DNA of 64,000 bases, taken from Rotaria sordida (lineage: Eukaryota; Rotifera; Eurotatoria; Philodinida; Philodinidae). Both the position numbers and the translations under genes were made by a program. The notes under the pieces were generated by a model that searched no databases, was not told the origin of the DNA, and saw only the letters and a program-made list of their open reading frames with translations. Every line of letters begins with the position of its first letter. Position 1 is the first letter of the stretch. Of the stretch, positions 36,681 to 49,757 are shown piece by piece. The stretch covers positions 4,565 through 68,564 of the forward strand of contig CAJNOL010000492.1 of assembly GCA_905250125.1 (NCBI GenBank). Direction: 5' to 3'.

Positions 36681-37395
36681 CATTAGAAGATTGAGCAAGA
36701 AGTTCATATTAGATAATTTAACTTGACGAAGAGATGAACAAGATGAAATCCATCTGTACGATGAATTAAACTGAGTACTTCAAGACTTGTATCAGGCAGC
36801 AGAAGAATTTCATTTTCTTGTTTAAAATATGAATGACAATTAATATTTTTTCTTGTTGATGTACCTTCAATACAAAAGAAAGTTCGAATATCTGATTTAC
36901 CAATGAATTGAGGCTTTTGTAAATTATTTTTGAATTACTTAAGACTATTGAATTTAATTTTGAAACTTTGAAAAAATAATAGATAAATAGTGAGATTTGA
37001 TATTACTTACGAAAGTTTAAAGAGAGTAGTAAGAAAAAGTTTGAGATATTTAAACCAATGTTTAAGTATTTGATGTTCAGGTATTTTCAATATTCAATTG
37101 AATACCCGCATAAAGATTTTGATCTGATTCTTCTCATTCCATAGTATAGAAATGAATGGAAACTGATTCATCTTGAGTGAGTCAATCTGCTGGTTGCCTG
37201 GAATTTTTCTTTGCAATACGAATATTCTCTTTCAATTTATTGAGTATTTTAAAAAGAGGTTCACATACCTTTGCAAATGAAAGCAATGGCGTTTTTTTCA
37301 TAGCCTTTGATTGCTTTAAGAAGTTGTTTGGATTCTTGTGCAATTGAAACTGAAGCCAAATGAGAATTAACCTGCAGTATAACAGAAAAAAAACT
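36681..37395 (-). pseudogene. ADP-ribosyltransferase remnant (bdelloid ART family)
   Basis: Three pieces of the family can be read in order on the minus strand. The first (about 37390-37130) has VCEPLFKILNKLKENI and LTQDESVSIHFYTME, with in-frame stops. After a frameshift comes ILKHWFKYLKLFLTTLF near 37060, ending at a GTAAGT donor (about 37012). The last piece (about 36905-36710) is SDIRTFFCIEGTSTRKN, HSYFKQENEILLLPDTSLEV, which carries the ExE motif (E-N-E) of R-S-ExE transferases. The segment that should contain the catalytic arginine and serine blocks is not visible, so an internal deletion is inferred. Confidence 0.6.
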
Positions 37396-39530
37396 AAATT
37401 TTATATATGATTATCAATTGAATACAAAGAACGTTCGATAGAACAGGTTTGTTTGAAGAATAAAATTGAAGAAAAAGAAATAGTACTTCTTTTCATATAA
37501 TACTAGGAGAAAAATTAAGTCAATATTGGAAAGTAAATAAATCAGTACTGTTGCATTTGCAAGAAAGGTGAAATATTCTTTTTCAATACGTTTCTTGTGT
37601 AAACAAAAGAATTTCTTCAGAATCGTTTATATACTCTTCTTGCAGGACATCACATCTGTCGTAAGTAGAAATCTATTGAAAAAAAAGAGAAATTTCAATT
37701 TTTGTCGAAATCAAAACCATGAGAAGGAGAAGCTGCCGAGATCGGTACTGAGACTATAAGAAAAAAAAAATTATTTAAATCGAAAATAAAGATTATAGTT
37801 AAATGTTCTATGACTTTGGACGATTCATTTTATGAATCATACCAATCAAAACATACTATTTCAGAAGAGATGACAAAAAAAAACCTACTATTCGTTGACT
37901 ATGTAAATAAAAAAATAAGAATAGGTAAGAATAGTTTTAGATATTATACAAATCAGTTCTGAAATGTTTTGTCTATACATCAAGATCAAATCAGATTTAT
38001 CAGGACTATTCGAAATAGTAGTTACAGAAATCGAGATTAAAAAAGAATTTGTTTCTTCATACATTTGTAGTCGTCGATGAAAAAATTTCGATCTTTCATA
38101 TTCAGATATAAATGATAGGAGTGGAACTTAGAAAGTATATTTTCAAATAAATCATTGAAATGATAAAAATTAATTTTTAATTTTATTTGAATATCAAAAG
38201 ATTTTTAAAAAATAAGTAATTTATACATAAAGTAGAATTCATTTAAAATTTTTGTTCTTCACATACAATGAAATTTGATCTTTCTCGTTCTTTACATGAA
38301 TATTTATGAAATTTTTTTTTTTTTTTTGAAATAAATCTCGCGTTTTTTCTTTCATTTTGATTAATCATATTAAAACCCACAATATTATTGGTCGGGATTA
38401 TTGATAGAAACTACCGATTGAAAGAACATTTGATAACAACAAATTTTGATCTTTGAACAAACACAATAAACTTTTCTAAGTAATAATATTTTGTCATTAA
38501 CACTATGAAATTTATTTTCATCTTTGACAGAGTAAAATTACAACCAATTCTATTCTTTTTTCTTTTTAACAAACGTGACATTTTTTTGGTATTTATAACA
38601 TTCCGTTTATATCAGCAATAAAATTATTATCTCGCTGTGTAGATGATGAAATCTATAAATATACAATGATTGTCAAAATTATTTATCCACCTCTAATACA
38701 ACATTTTAGATTTTTGGTTATTTTAAAAGTTCAAATGTTACGAAGGTTCAACGTCTACCATTTTGTACTTCATGATGTCTAGTTTATATGTAAGTATAAT
38801 CAGCCTTTGATTTGATTTTATGACTGATGTTTTTTACAAAATAATAAAACGAAAAACATTTTGTAATATGTGAAAATGATTCATCTAAATTCAAAGAAAA
38901 TTGTATTATTAGTTTATAATTGATATAAGGAAAAGATTTCAGTTTTTCAATTATTATTAAAAGCATAAAGTGTACATTTCAACTGAAATAATGTAATCTA
39001 CGTTTCCCACTCAATGGAAGACCTTGAATCTTCTATTATGTTTTAGTGTACAAACTTTTTAAAGGGATCTTCTAATGTGATTTTCTAGGCATAAAGAATC
39101 TAATATCTTCATAAAATTTTAATTAGTTCTCTATAATTATGTTTCAAATACAAAGTAGAAATGAAAACAAAACATGAACTTTAATTAAATTTCACTTTTT
39201 CATAAGTTGATCTAAACTAAGTTCTTTCATTTCTTTATTGTTAATGACGTTTAATATATGTAACTTCTTATTCTTTTTCTTCATTATCATCATCACCATT
39301 AATTGTCGAACAAGTTACTGTTGATGAGAATATTCCATTTAATCATTCAATAGAATATGTATGTGTTTATATCCTGAAACGATATTAAATAATATGATCC
39401 TTTGTATACAAAGAAGGACATGTTGTTTTTACTTGACCGTTTATTATGAATGAATGTCTTCAAAAATGAAAAACCTTGGTTTTTTTTTCTTTTTGTGATT
39501 TTCTTTATTTCTTATTTTATTTCTTAATGA
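37396..39530. other. Gene-free stretch
   Basis: AT-rich DNA with poly-A/T runs and no supported coding segment. The expected N-terminal exon of the ART remnant was not found here. Confidence 0.5.
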
Positions 39531-40320
39531 ACTATAGTCCTATCAACTAAAAGTAGAACTTGAATTTTGATTATTTTTTCAAAATTTTTCTAAATGTAAT
39601 TATCCACTCTTATTTAATAGATATTGTATCTATACGTGATTGGTATGTGGTTGTGTGGTACAACTTGTCTACAGTTTATACTATTGATATCGTTTCATAT
39701 CCAATGAATAGAAAGGAATAAATAAAGATTGTTTAGTTTTGAGGGTGTGAGTATTAATTTGATTTTTACTTGTTCACTGTTCATTGCGAAATGGATGATG
39801 ACATGACATTAGAGAGAGAATACCAGATACTACTATATTACCGTATGAAATCAGTTAACTCCTTTCCTTTGTTATAAAAGAGTCAACAAGAAGATAATTG
39901 TCCCATGATGAAAAGAAAGGTAGAGCTAAAACTTTTTTCTCATCATGGGACAGTTATCTTATTGTTGACTCTTTTATAACAAAGGAAAGGAATTAATTGA
40001 TTTCATACGGCAATATAGTAGTATCTGGTGTTCTCTCTCTAATGTCATACCATCATCCATTTCGCAATGAACAGTGAACAAGTAAAAATCAAATTAATAC
40101 TCACACCCTCAAAACTAAACAATCTTTATTTATTCCTTTCTATTCATTGGATATGAAACGATATCAATAGTATAAACTATAGACAAGTTGCACTACACAA
40201 CCACACACCAATCATGTATAGATACAATATCTATTAAATAAGAGTGGTTAATTACATTTAGAAAAATTTTGAAAAAACAATCAAAATTCAAGTTCTACTT
40301 TTAGTTGATAGGACTATAGT
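39531..40320. repeat. Near-perfect 790-bp palindrome (381-bp arms)
   Basis: The arm 39531-39911 (starting ACTATAGTCCTATCAACTAA) returns as its inverse complement at 39940-40320 (ending TTAGTTGATAGGACTATAGT), with a 28-base loop. By eye only a handful of substitutions separate the arms. No open frame spans it. The sharp ends, equal arm lengths and lack of coding potential suit a foldback transposable element; a transcript would form a long hairpin RNA. Confidence 0.85.
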
Positions 40321-43300
40321 TCTACATTCTTCGTTCTTTGTAGTTTCACGTTTACTTTAAGTTTTATCAAATAGCATCAAGTTTTTCTTTGACTTTTCAT
40401 TGACGTCATTTGCATTTCATAGATTTTTCTTGATAACTAACATTAGTAATAGACGTTATGGACAAGCACCGCCTGATGAAACTCATTCAATTCGTCAATA
40501 TTTGATGAGCTTAAAGATAATAATGATGAAGGTGAATTGGAACATTCGAAAATTATATCATTATCATTGTCTTCTTGAGATTCCAATTGAAGATATATTG
40601 ATATACGTACTAATACATTCTCATATTTATCAATGGTTGAAGTAATTTCAACATTTGAACCATCATTCGAACTGTCACAATTATCAAAATTTGAATCTTC
40701 ATCGTTACGAAAAAGTACCAGATATTTTTACTCCATGTTTTATATATTCAGTAAATGTATACTACTGCTGATATAAATGAGGTTTAATATTAATCGTTCT
40801 CTCCTCCAATAATTTATAGTTCTTTCTTTTTTCTCTTGTACGAAATCAAGCTGAAAACTTTTTTCTTTCTTCGAAGAACATATATATTCTCGGTTCTACA
40901 GCAATAACCTATTACTTCCTTTCCTATTCTCCAATAAACACCATCTACCAATAATTCAACGAAAAAAAAAACAAGGTAAAAAGGCTTACAAGAAGTTTGT
41001 TTTTAAAAGACCAGGATCTTCTATTATGAATTTCACATTGTTTCTTACAGCGGATCTTTTACTAGATGGAAGGAGAGAAGTTTTAAAAACTTCATAAAAA
41101 AAATAAACAAAACTTTCTTTTTCTAGAAAATACACTTCACAGATAAATCAATAGGTCTAACGAAATAAATTTTAGATGTATGATTGAAACAAAGTGTATA
41201 GTCGGACAGAGTATATTAAATTGTATCAGTTAGCACCAGAGAGAGAGAGAGAGAGAAATTTAGAAAGAAGATTTATTCGTTTATAACAATTCAATTATGT
41301 TTTGCGCATTTATACCAGAAAGAAAAAATAAGAGTTAAATAAGAAAAGCGCACCAAAATTCATCACTTCATTATTATATGGTTCTTGTATGCAACATGCT
41401 AAGCTTAACTATTCTATCTATCATTACAATGATAGTTGCTCGTTGGCCAAAGGAGAAAGAGCTGAAATCAGATTTTTAAAAATTAAACTGATCTTTTGAT
41501 TGAACAATTGAAGGTAAACACTTGATTTTCCCTCGAGTTTAAATCAAAAGAAGCAGTTTAATGGAAAAACTCAGAAAAATCGAATATATCACTTTTTTTG
41601 TAATTGTTATAGTAGTGTCATTAACTCTATTACCAAAATGTATAGCAGTTGGTATGTGTTGTATTATAAATGTCTTGTGATCTGTCTGTTAACTATTCAT
41701 TCATCGGTTTGTTTGGCGAATACAATTACATGCAACGAACTCAATTGAACATAATGAGCTTGTATAGTTTCGTATGTCTTTCTTTTTTTTTCTACGTTAT
41801 TTATTAATTGAGAACATGCTAATAGATCAATCGATGATCGAGAAAATACTACTTTGAAGCAGAAATTTGAATGAAACTGAAAAAAATAGTAATTATTTCC
41901 TTCTGCAGAAAAAATGCCAAGTGTGCTGAAGACTAGATTCAAACAACATTTTTGAAATGTGTTGCAATGAGCACTTTGTATTGCACTTTAATCTGTCGTA
42001 CATTGTGTCACAGCGTACGATAGATATGACACATTTTGTTTCAGTATGTCGAACTAATGCTCTAAATTTTTGAATCGTCTTCTTTTAACAATCAAGTTCT
42101 ATTTACAGGCTTAAATTATAAGAAAATACTTAAAATCAAGGCAGGAAACATTGAAAACCAGAGATTTTTTACGTAAATGCTTTTTTTGTTTTAATTTAAA
42201 ATTGATAAAAAATTTTAAAAAATCAGCTCTTTCTTCCTTGTCTTCGGCTCATACTTCTCTAATTTTTGGCACATATTCATCTATTTTATTTTTCTGGCAT
42301 AAGTACGTGAATCATGATCAAACTGTTAAAAATGAATGATTCTCCTTTCTAAATTTGTTTTTCTGATACTAATCGATACACTTGAATATATTCTGTCCGA
42401 TTATAGACTTTATTTCGTTACGAAAGAGATAATTTGATTATTACTGACTTTTATAAACTGAAATTTACTATAATGATACTTACAACATAGGTTTTTTTAC
42501 GTTCTGCATATTTTTTTTTTAAATAAAAGCTACAGAAGAACTGACTCAGCTTTTAAAAAATTAACTTCATTTCCTCAAATTGTTGAGTCTTAGCTATGAA
42601 GTATATTTTCTAGAAAAGAAAGTTTTACTTTTTTTTTAATGAATTCTTTCACATTATTTCAGCTGAAATGTTTGTTGAGTGCTTTTAGAAATAATTGAAA
42701 AACTGAAGATCAGAGGTTGTATCCATACTTACATATAAACTAGATATCATGAAGTACGAGATAATGGACGTCGAATCTTCGTAACATTTCAACTTTTAGA
42801 ATAAATGAAAAACTAAAAATAATGTATTAAAGGTCGATGAATAATTTTGACAGCTGCTATATGTACGCGTTTGATATACATTCTATTCAGTTTTCTTTTT
42901 AGAATTTAATTACAAATGGTCGTGACTCTATATTGAATTTTTTTCCATACAGTTTTCATAATTAGAATAACATTCTTGTATTCATATGAATTATCAAAAA
43001 TAAGAATATTTTCAAAGATATATAAATTTTCCATTATTAGAAATGAATGTGGACAACGATATCAAATGCATCTTTATACAGTAATAATTTATCTATTATT
43101 TGAACAAAGATTTATCTAATACTTGACAAATGAAAAAGAAATATAGTTCAGAATAATCATGTTATTTTTTTATTTAAGTAATATATCGACATTGTACGTG
43201 GTTTTATCAAGTGTAGAAAAAAAAAAGCTTAATTAGTTTTTTTTTTAACTTCTTTTTATTCATTTCTTTCTGGAAAATTATTTCTCTTGTCTTTTTACAA

Positions 43301-43334
43301 ATAATTTTTATTTATTACTGTTTTAAAAAAAAAA
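40321..43334. other. Gene-poor stretch
   Basis: No gene is supported. Minus strand 40560-40700 has a short acidic open segment (EDSNFDNCDSSNDGSNVE) that is quickly broken and has no family. A GA tract lies at about 41238-41257. The rest is AT-rich spacer leading to the GH125 gene. Confidence 0.45.
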
Positions 43335-43552
43335 ATGTTCTCCTATGGACGTTGTTATGAATATTATATTCGGTATATTCGTTATTTACTCAAATCTATT
43401 CGAAGACGAAAAATACATCAACTTTTGGGATTTTTATGTTTAATAATTGGACTAAGTTTTATATTTAATATACTTCCTAGTACTGATTTTTTTCAATCTT
43501 CCTTATCATCTAAATCACAACAAACAGTAATTAGTTCAAAGTCGGAAAACAC

Positions 43553-43589
<37 letters not shown>

Positions 43590-46500
43590 CCTCTAAGTAC
43601 TATTGAGCGATCTACAATGGCACTTGAAAAATTGAAAGAATTATTAGCTAGTGTCATGTCTTCTAACGATCAACCATGGATTTGGATACCAACAGAACAA
43701 TATCCATCTGTACCATATCAACCTACTTCACTTTTAAATCAACATATTCCAAAACCTTTATATAATAACACAGATTTACCTAAATCTGTTAAAAATGAAG
43801 TCAATCGTGTTTGTAAACGATTAACTCAAGCTAATGAAACCGGTGGAAAAATTTGGTGTGAATTATTTAAAAATTCTTATACAGATACACTTGCAACAAC
43901 AACAACAATACTTGATGATAATACAACATTTATAATAACTGGTGATATTGATCTTATGTGGTTACGTGACAGTAGGTAAGAATAATAATAAGAAGAAAAA
44001 AAAACAGAAAGAAGGAAAGAAAGAAATTTTTTTACAAGTAATATATATATAATTTTGTAAATATTAATCTAGTGCTCAAGTTCATCAATATTTAACATTA
44101 TGGAATGATTCAGAAATTCAAAAGATTATTGAAGGTCTCATTCGTCGTCAAATTCAATTTATTTTTTCTAATCCATATGGAAGTTCATTTCGTTTAACTC
44201 TTCGTCCAAATCCTCCATCCGATGATTCTCTTGAACCAATACATACTCGAAAAGGTCGTAATCTTCATGTTGCTATGCATAATTATGAATTAGATAGTTT
44301 ATGTTATCATATACGTTTAAGTTATTCATGGTGGAAACAAAGTCAACGAATAAATGTATTTAATCATCAATGGTTAACTGCTATATCAATTATAATTCAA
44401 ATAATGATTATTGAACAACATCATTCACAAATATCACCTTATCGTTATACAGAATTAGATAATAATCATCAAGGTTCAACAGTTAATTATACAGGAATGA
44501 CTTGGAGTGCTTTTCGACCGAGTGATGATCAAACACGTTATGGATATCTTATACCAAGTAATATGATGGCTTGTGTTGTTTTAGAACAATTAATTGAAAT
44601 GATTAAAAAAATATTTCCTGAAAAAATTCAACTTTTAAAACAAGTATGAATATTTAATATTAACAAGATTCATTGATGTTCAATAGAATTTTCGTTAATT
44701 TCATGTAGTAATATACTTAATAGAGTAACTTCATAATATCAAGTTTCATAGAAAGGTCTACAAATTAATAAATTTAAATCATCGTATCTGTTAGATGATT
44801 TGGATATGCGGTGTTTCAATTAAGTAAAATTGTGCAATTGCTTTTCTATAAAAAGAAAATTTGAGGATGCAATAAGATGTTATTGCTTTCTTTGACATCT
44901 CCCTATGATGACAGTTAATGTGGAAAGATTGATACGCAGTTCTAGAAAATTGTTTTATTCTATCTCTAGGACTATACTTTTGTCACATATATCTAATATC
45001 TGTCATTATTATACAAGCTGAAGACTGATAAATTAATATCATACGATTGTAGAAACCCAAAGACCACTTTTCTGTTCTTTTTTTTTTTTATTCATAATAT
45101 AAAGAAAATGCTTATCAGCAGCCTTGTCTATTTTATTTTCTTTATGGTCTTTTACAATTTGATGATTAGCTTCTAATTTATTAACTAAATATCGAAAAAA
45201 AAGTAAAGTTCCTTATTTTGTTACAAAAAAATCCAGAAACATCATTGCAAGGAAAATGTAATACATGTAACAGTACAACTATTGTGAATAGAAATGGAAC
45301 AATTATATATAAATGAAATTGTTGATGCAACATCAGCGTCACGATCTTGAATGTGTGAGTGTAAGTATTAATGATCTTTGCATTCACTCGTACTCACACC
45401 CAACAGATGAAGAAAGATTATTTAGTTTACCTTTAGTTTATATTGTGCTCTATGAATGATTATAAAAACTATAGTTTAAGAAATTTAGGCTGATCTGATA
45501 TAAATAATATTAAGTCAGACGATTGATAGAAATAATCTTCTAATGTCCTTCTATCCGACATTTTTCATCAATGTGATAATACCAGTTAGACTAATCTTTG
45601 ACATGATTTTAATTGTTCGAAACATATGTCAACACTTGTTGTTAATCTAAAGTCAGCAACAAATTCTAACAAAATTGAGTTTTAATATTATATATATATA
45701 TATATATAACATTAAATCAAATCATTAATACTTTCAATATCTTAAACAAGAGTTCTGCACAATAAACTTTTTCGTATCCCGAATCTCGTTCATCCTGCCC
45801 GAGATTTTTTTGCAAATTGTCTCGTTGACTGAAAGGTGGCTGACTGCACAAACTGCAGTTGTCACCTTATTACTTTTCATTCATTTAGTTGCCATAATAA
45901 ATTTTTCTTCTTCTTTTTCTTGACGCATCAGTCATGGTTCAAGTTAGCCATTCGTTCTCATCACTAACTATCATTTTGAAATGAAAAAAGTTTACTGAGA
46001 TCGTGAGAATATGATAAGTATAAATCTGAAATCCGTTTTTCAAAACCTCGATTTTATTCGGGGCTGTTAAAATGCAAAAAATGACAATTAACAGCTGAAT
46101 GTTTTCTTATATGGTCATATATGACTCAATCTGAAAAAGACTATTGATATTTCAGATGTTATATACAATAGTTTTCTTACATGACAATAGTCAGTTCATA
46201 TTCATTATCTGTTAACTTGTCAGCTTAGCTAAGATAGCTGAATGCAACTGAAATTCATTATAATTTCCTCAACGGAAATCTATGATTTAGAAATAATAGA
46301 TGTCGTATAGGATCGTCTCGTGATATTTTTTTTTGGACTCGTGCAGTCAGCTGCTTTTTCTATCAGGGCTTTGATCTAGGGACAGTCTAGTGTTTTGTCT
46401 GTTCTTTTTCTTATTATTTATTTTTTGAATATTAAGATATTTGTTAGAAATAAAAAAAAAGGCTAAGATGTACGACACGTTTTGATATAAAGACCAAAAA

Positions 46501-47275
46501 GTTCAGAACATTGTTTTTTTTCTATATTGTTCCAGTCACGATTGTCCCACAGGGCTCTCTATCTTACACAGATTTTACTAATAATATCATTTGATTACAA
46601 TATGATAAAAGATTGAATAAACTACAAAGCTTTTTTCCCCTCTATTTTCATTATTTAGATTTCTCAATTACGTGAAGATATTCTTTCTGGTATAAATAAA
46701 TATGGAACAGTTAACCATGAAAAGTATGGAAAAATTTATGCATTTGAAACTGATGGGTTTTTTCAAAATTTACTTATTGATGATGCTAATATACCATCAT
46801 TACTTTCAGCATCTTATCTTGGTTTTAAAACATCCTATGATCCATTAAATCAATTAATTCAATCAACACGTCAATTTGTTTTATCAAAATATAATCCACT
46901 TTTTTTTCAAGGAAAATATGCATGGGGTATAGGAAGTCAACATACACAAAAAAATTATGTTTGGCCAATGGCTATTATTATGGAAGGATTAACAATTAGT
47001 ATTGACAATAATACAATTAAAGATTTAGATTCTGTATGGCAAAGATTAGAAATAAGTCATGCTAATACATTTTCTATGCATGAAAGTTTTAATATTGATA
47101 ATCCAAGAGATTTTACTCGTAGATGGTAAAATAAATCGACATAAAACGAAATAAAAAAAAAAAACTTTTCTTTATTTATTGTAGGTTTGCTTGGGTTGAT
47201 TCTCTTTTTGCTGAATTAATTTTAACTCATTTAGAACAATTGGAAGATTGGTTACGTTATCGACGATCAATTTAA
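43335..47275 (+). CDS. Glycoside hydrolase family 125 exo-alpha-1,6-mannosidase, membrane-anchored
   Basis: Four exons join in frame to 589 residues: 43335-43975, 44073-44643, 46659-47125 and 47185-47275. A basic N-terminus and a single hydrophobic segment (about 28-47) suggest a type II protein of the secretory pathway, followed by a poly-Asn linker coded by an AAT microsatellite. The remainder carries the GH125 motifs: TGDIDLMWLRDS, YELDSLCYHIRLSYSWWK, GMTWSAFRPSDD, YGYLIPSNM, FETDGFFQNLLIDDANIPSL, GIGSQHT, YVWPMAIIMEGLT and FSMHESFNIDNPRDFTRRWFAW. GH125 enzymes remove alpha-1,6-linked mannose with inversion; acidic residues of the RPSDD and MHESF blocks are the likely catalytic pair. The family is known mainly from bacteria and fungi, so transfer is plausible, but the introns show long residence in the host. 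Confidence 0.88.
44644..46658 (+). other. Large intron of the GH125 gene
   Basis: A 2.0-kb intron, much longer than the other two (about 60-100 bases). It has a TA run near 45693-45710. Inverted copies of GCTGACTGCAC (about 45839 and 46347, as GTGCAGTCAGC) hint at an old inverted-repeat insertion, but the arms could not be followed further. Confidence 0.5.
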
Positions 47276-47602
47276 TATAGATTAATAACCTATAAACTAG
47301 GTTTTTTTTTTTTGTAAATATAAAGTTAAATAATCACAAATCTGTTTTTTTTTTCTCATAATTGACTATGAATCACTGCAATCGAAGGAAACTTTTCGAT
47401 TAAAAAAGAAAAAAGATTTGAATTTCAATGAATTATATTTTGTTTCTTTTTCATTTTTAAATTCTTGGGATACAGACAATGAAAGGCACACAAACACAAA
47501 CGGTGAAACGAATAAAAGTAATTCACAAACAAAAAAAACTATTAAGAAGCTGGAGATAGAGTCTAAATTGTTCTTGTCTGTTCCATTTGAATTTCACTTT
47601 AT

Positions 47603-48890
47603 TCACTCATAGATCCATCGTTCAGCTGTATGTACCCAATTGGAAACTTCATCTGGTCGAAACCATAAATTAATTTCACGTTTAGCTGCACTTTCCGAGT
47701 CACTACCATGAACAATATTACTAAAATTTAAAACGAAGATAAAAAAAAAATTAAATTAAATTTTTTAATATAAACATTATATCGTACCGTCCTGTAACAA
47801 TGCCATAATCACCACGAAGTGTACCAGGGTCTGATTTAGCTGGATCAGTAGCACCAAGCATTTTACGACCAACTGTTATAACATTTAAACCTTCCCAAAC
47901 CTAAAAGGATCGACAAAAAAAAAAATGATTCTAAAAATTAAGAAAAATATAGCAAAATACCATAGCAACGACAGGTCCACTGCCAATGTAGGCTAAAAGT
48001 GGATCATAAAATTTCTTGCCTAAAAAATACAAAATTTCTAACTAGAGAAAAATTAACAACTTATTTTTCTTTTACCTTTATGTTCTTCATAATGACTTTC
48101 AAGCAAAGCTCTGGGTGGCTATAATTAAAAACAAAACAAAAAAAGAACAACGTTTTTTCAACCTATAAAATTAAATTTTTTTAACTAACATGAATCATTT
48201 TAAGTGCAACAAGTTTGTATCCACGTTGTTCAAATCGACGAAGTACTTCACCAACAAGTCCACGTTGGACACCATCTGGTTTAACCATAATAAAAGTACG
48301 TTCGGAAGCGCCAGCCATATTATTTAATACACTAAGCTTTGATGATGATGGTTGATCGAAAATCTAAAAAATATTAAAATCAAAATTAATATAAAAACTA
48401 TTTATATATGTAAATGCTTCTAGTCATATTGTTTCATTTGCATATGCGTCTTCCGCATAGAGGCAAAAGTAAAATTATAAAATAACGAAAGAGACGAGCA
48501 AGTAGTAGAAATATAAACCCCCTCTTTCTCTTAAAAGAAAGAAGAAAAAAAAAAGCCTAGAATGCAACGAAAGAAATGAGAAAGAAAAATAAAATAAAAT
48601 ATCTGCTCAGCTGGTTTGTTCGCTCACTAACTAAAACACACACGTGGTGACGTGTACAACATCATCGTTGTCGAGGTTAAACAAATCCAATCTCTTCTCT
48701 TTCGTTAAGTTGTTCAACAATAGATGGCAATAATTTATAGACAAACCTGATTTTCACATAATGAATCATCACCATCTTTATTTGAACAAAATTCTTGTTT
48801 ATCATTGAGATGAATGTTTGTATTTAATTTTTGAGAGGAAATATATTTAATCGTTGTCAAGGAGATTAACAGTAAAATAAATCCTGACAT
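47603..48890 (-). CDS. Nucleoside diphosphate kinase with an N-terminal hydrophobic leader
   Basis: Six exons give 216 residues: 48890-48747, 48363-48190, 48118-48076, 48019-47961, 47900-47788 and 47720-47603. The enzyme transfers the gamma phosphate between NTPs and NDPs through a phosphohistidine. The core is complete: [73 protein letters not shown] and [16 protein letters not shown] with active-site H182. The first exon codes a hydrophobic leader ([14 protein letters not shown]) and about 35 linker residues; translation from the internal ATG at 48317 (MAGASERTF) would instead give a cytosolic enzyme of usual length (about 153). So the gene may encode a secreted or membrane-targeted form, a cytosolic form, or both. 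Confidence 0.9.
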
Positions 48891-49757
48891 TGCGTGTTAT
48901 TTATTTTTTGCTTTACGCTTCAGTGTCTTAACAAAATATTTCAGAATGTAATGGTTGGTCTTCGATTCACCATTAGGTTAATAGAAGAAAGAAAAAAAAG
49001 AGCATAGGACGATATAAATATGCTATTTTAATAAAATAAAATTACTGACGTAGAAATGAATATAGCCAAAAAAACATTCAACTATGTATAATAAATTAGA
49101 ACTTTAATTTGTAGCTAACTTTATATTTCTTGAATTTTGCCTAATTTTTGACAATTAAATTTTTTGTCAATTATGCTTAATGCTTCATAATTTTGATATA
49201 TTAGCATATTCTTTAATATAACATAAATAATTTCCTGTTCGAGGGGACTTATCATACAAAATATTGCCAACATTCTATATCATTTTAACTTCGAGTGATA
49301 ATATGTTTTTTTTTTTGGTTTTTTCAAGCATCAACATATGCATATATTTATTAATATTATTGACATACTTCAAATAAATTAGTAAATTAATTTTTTTTTC
49401 ATTCTTAATAAAGACATTTGACAAAATCTCTTTAAATAAGATTTCTCTCAATCTGTTTTTTTTTTCTTTATATTTGTTCACTCATGGTTCTATTTGATTT
49501 ATTTTTAAATTGTACATGATGAAAGTAAACAAGATTATACAACAGCAGGAATAGTAGAGATTAAAAAAGAAAGAAAGATAATAGAATTACAGATACCACT
49601 CTGCAATTTTGTTTATTAATTATCTGATCGCATACATGCTGTCGATCATTGCGACCTATTTTTCTTTTTACTTCTAAATAAGGAAAAACAATGTTAAAAT
49701 CAAATATCGAATATCGTTCATATCTTTCATTTCTTTTCTTTTTTGTACCTTGATTAT
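48891..49757. other. Intergenic spacer
   Basis: 870 bases of AT-rich DNA upstream of the NDP kinase gene and downstream of the prepropeptide gene, both on the minus strand. No coding segment is supported. Confidence 0.5.

Noticed and set aside
40560..40740. Acidic minus-strand open segment
   Set aside because: Only about 45 codons remain open, the frame then breaks, and no family or neighbouring exon supports it.
45770..46380. Possible inverted-repeat element in the GH125 intron
   Set aside because: Only an 11-base inverted match was found; the arms could not be extended by eye.
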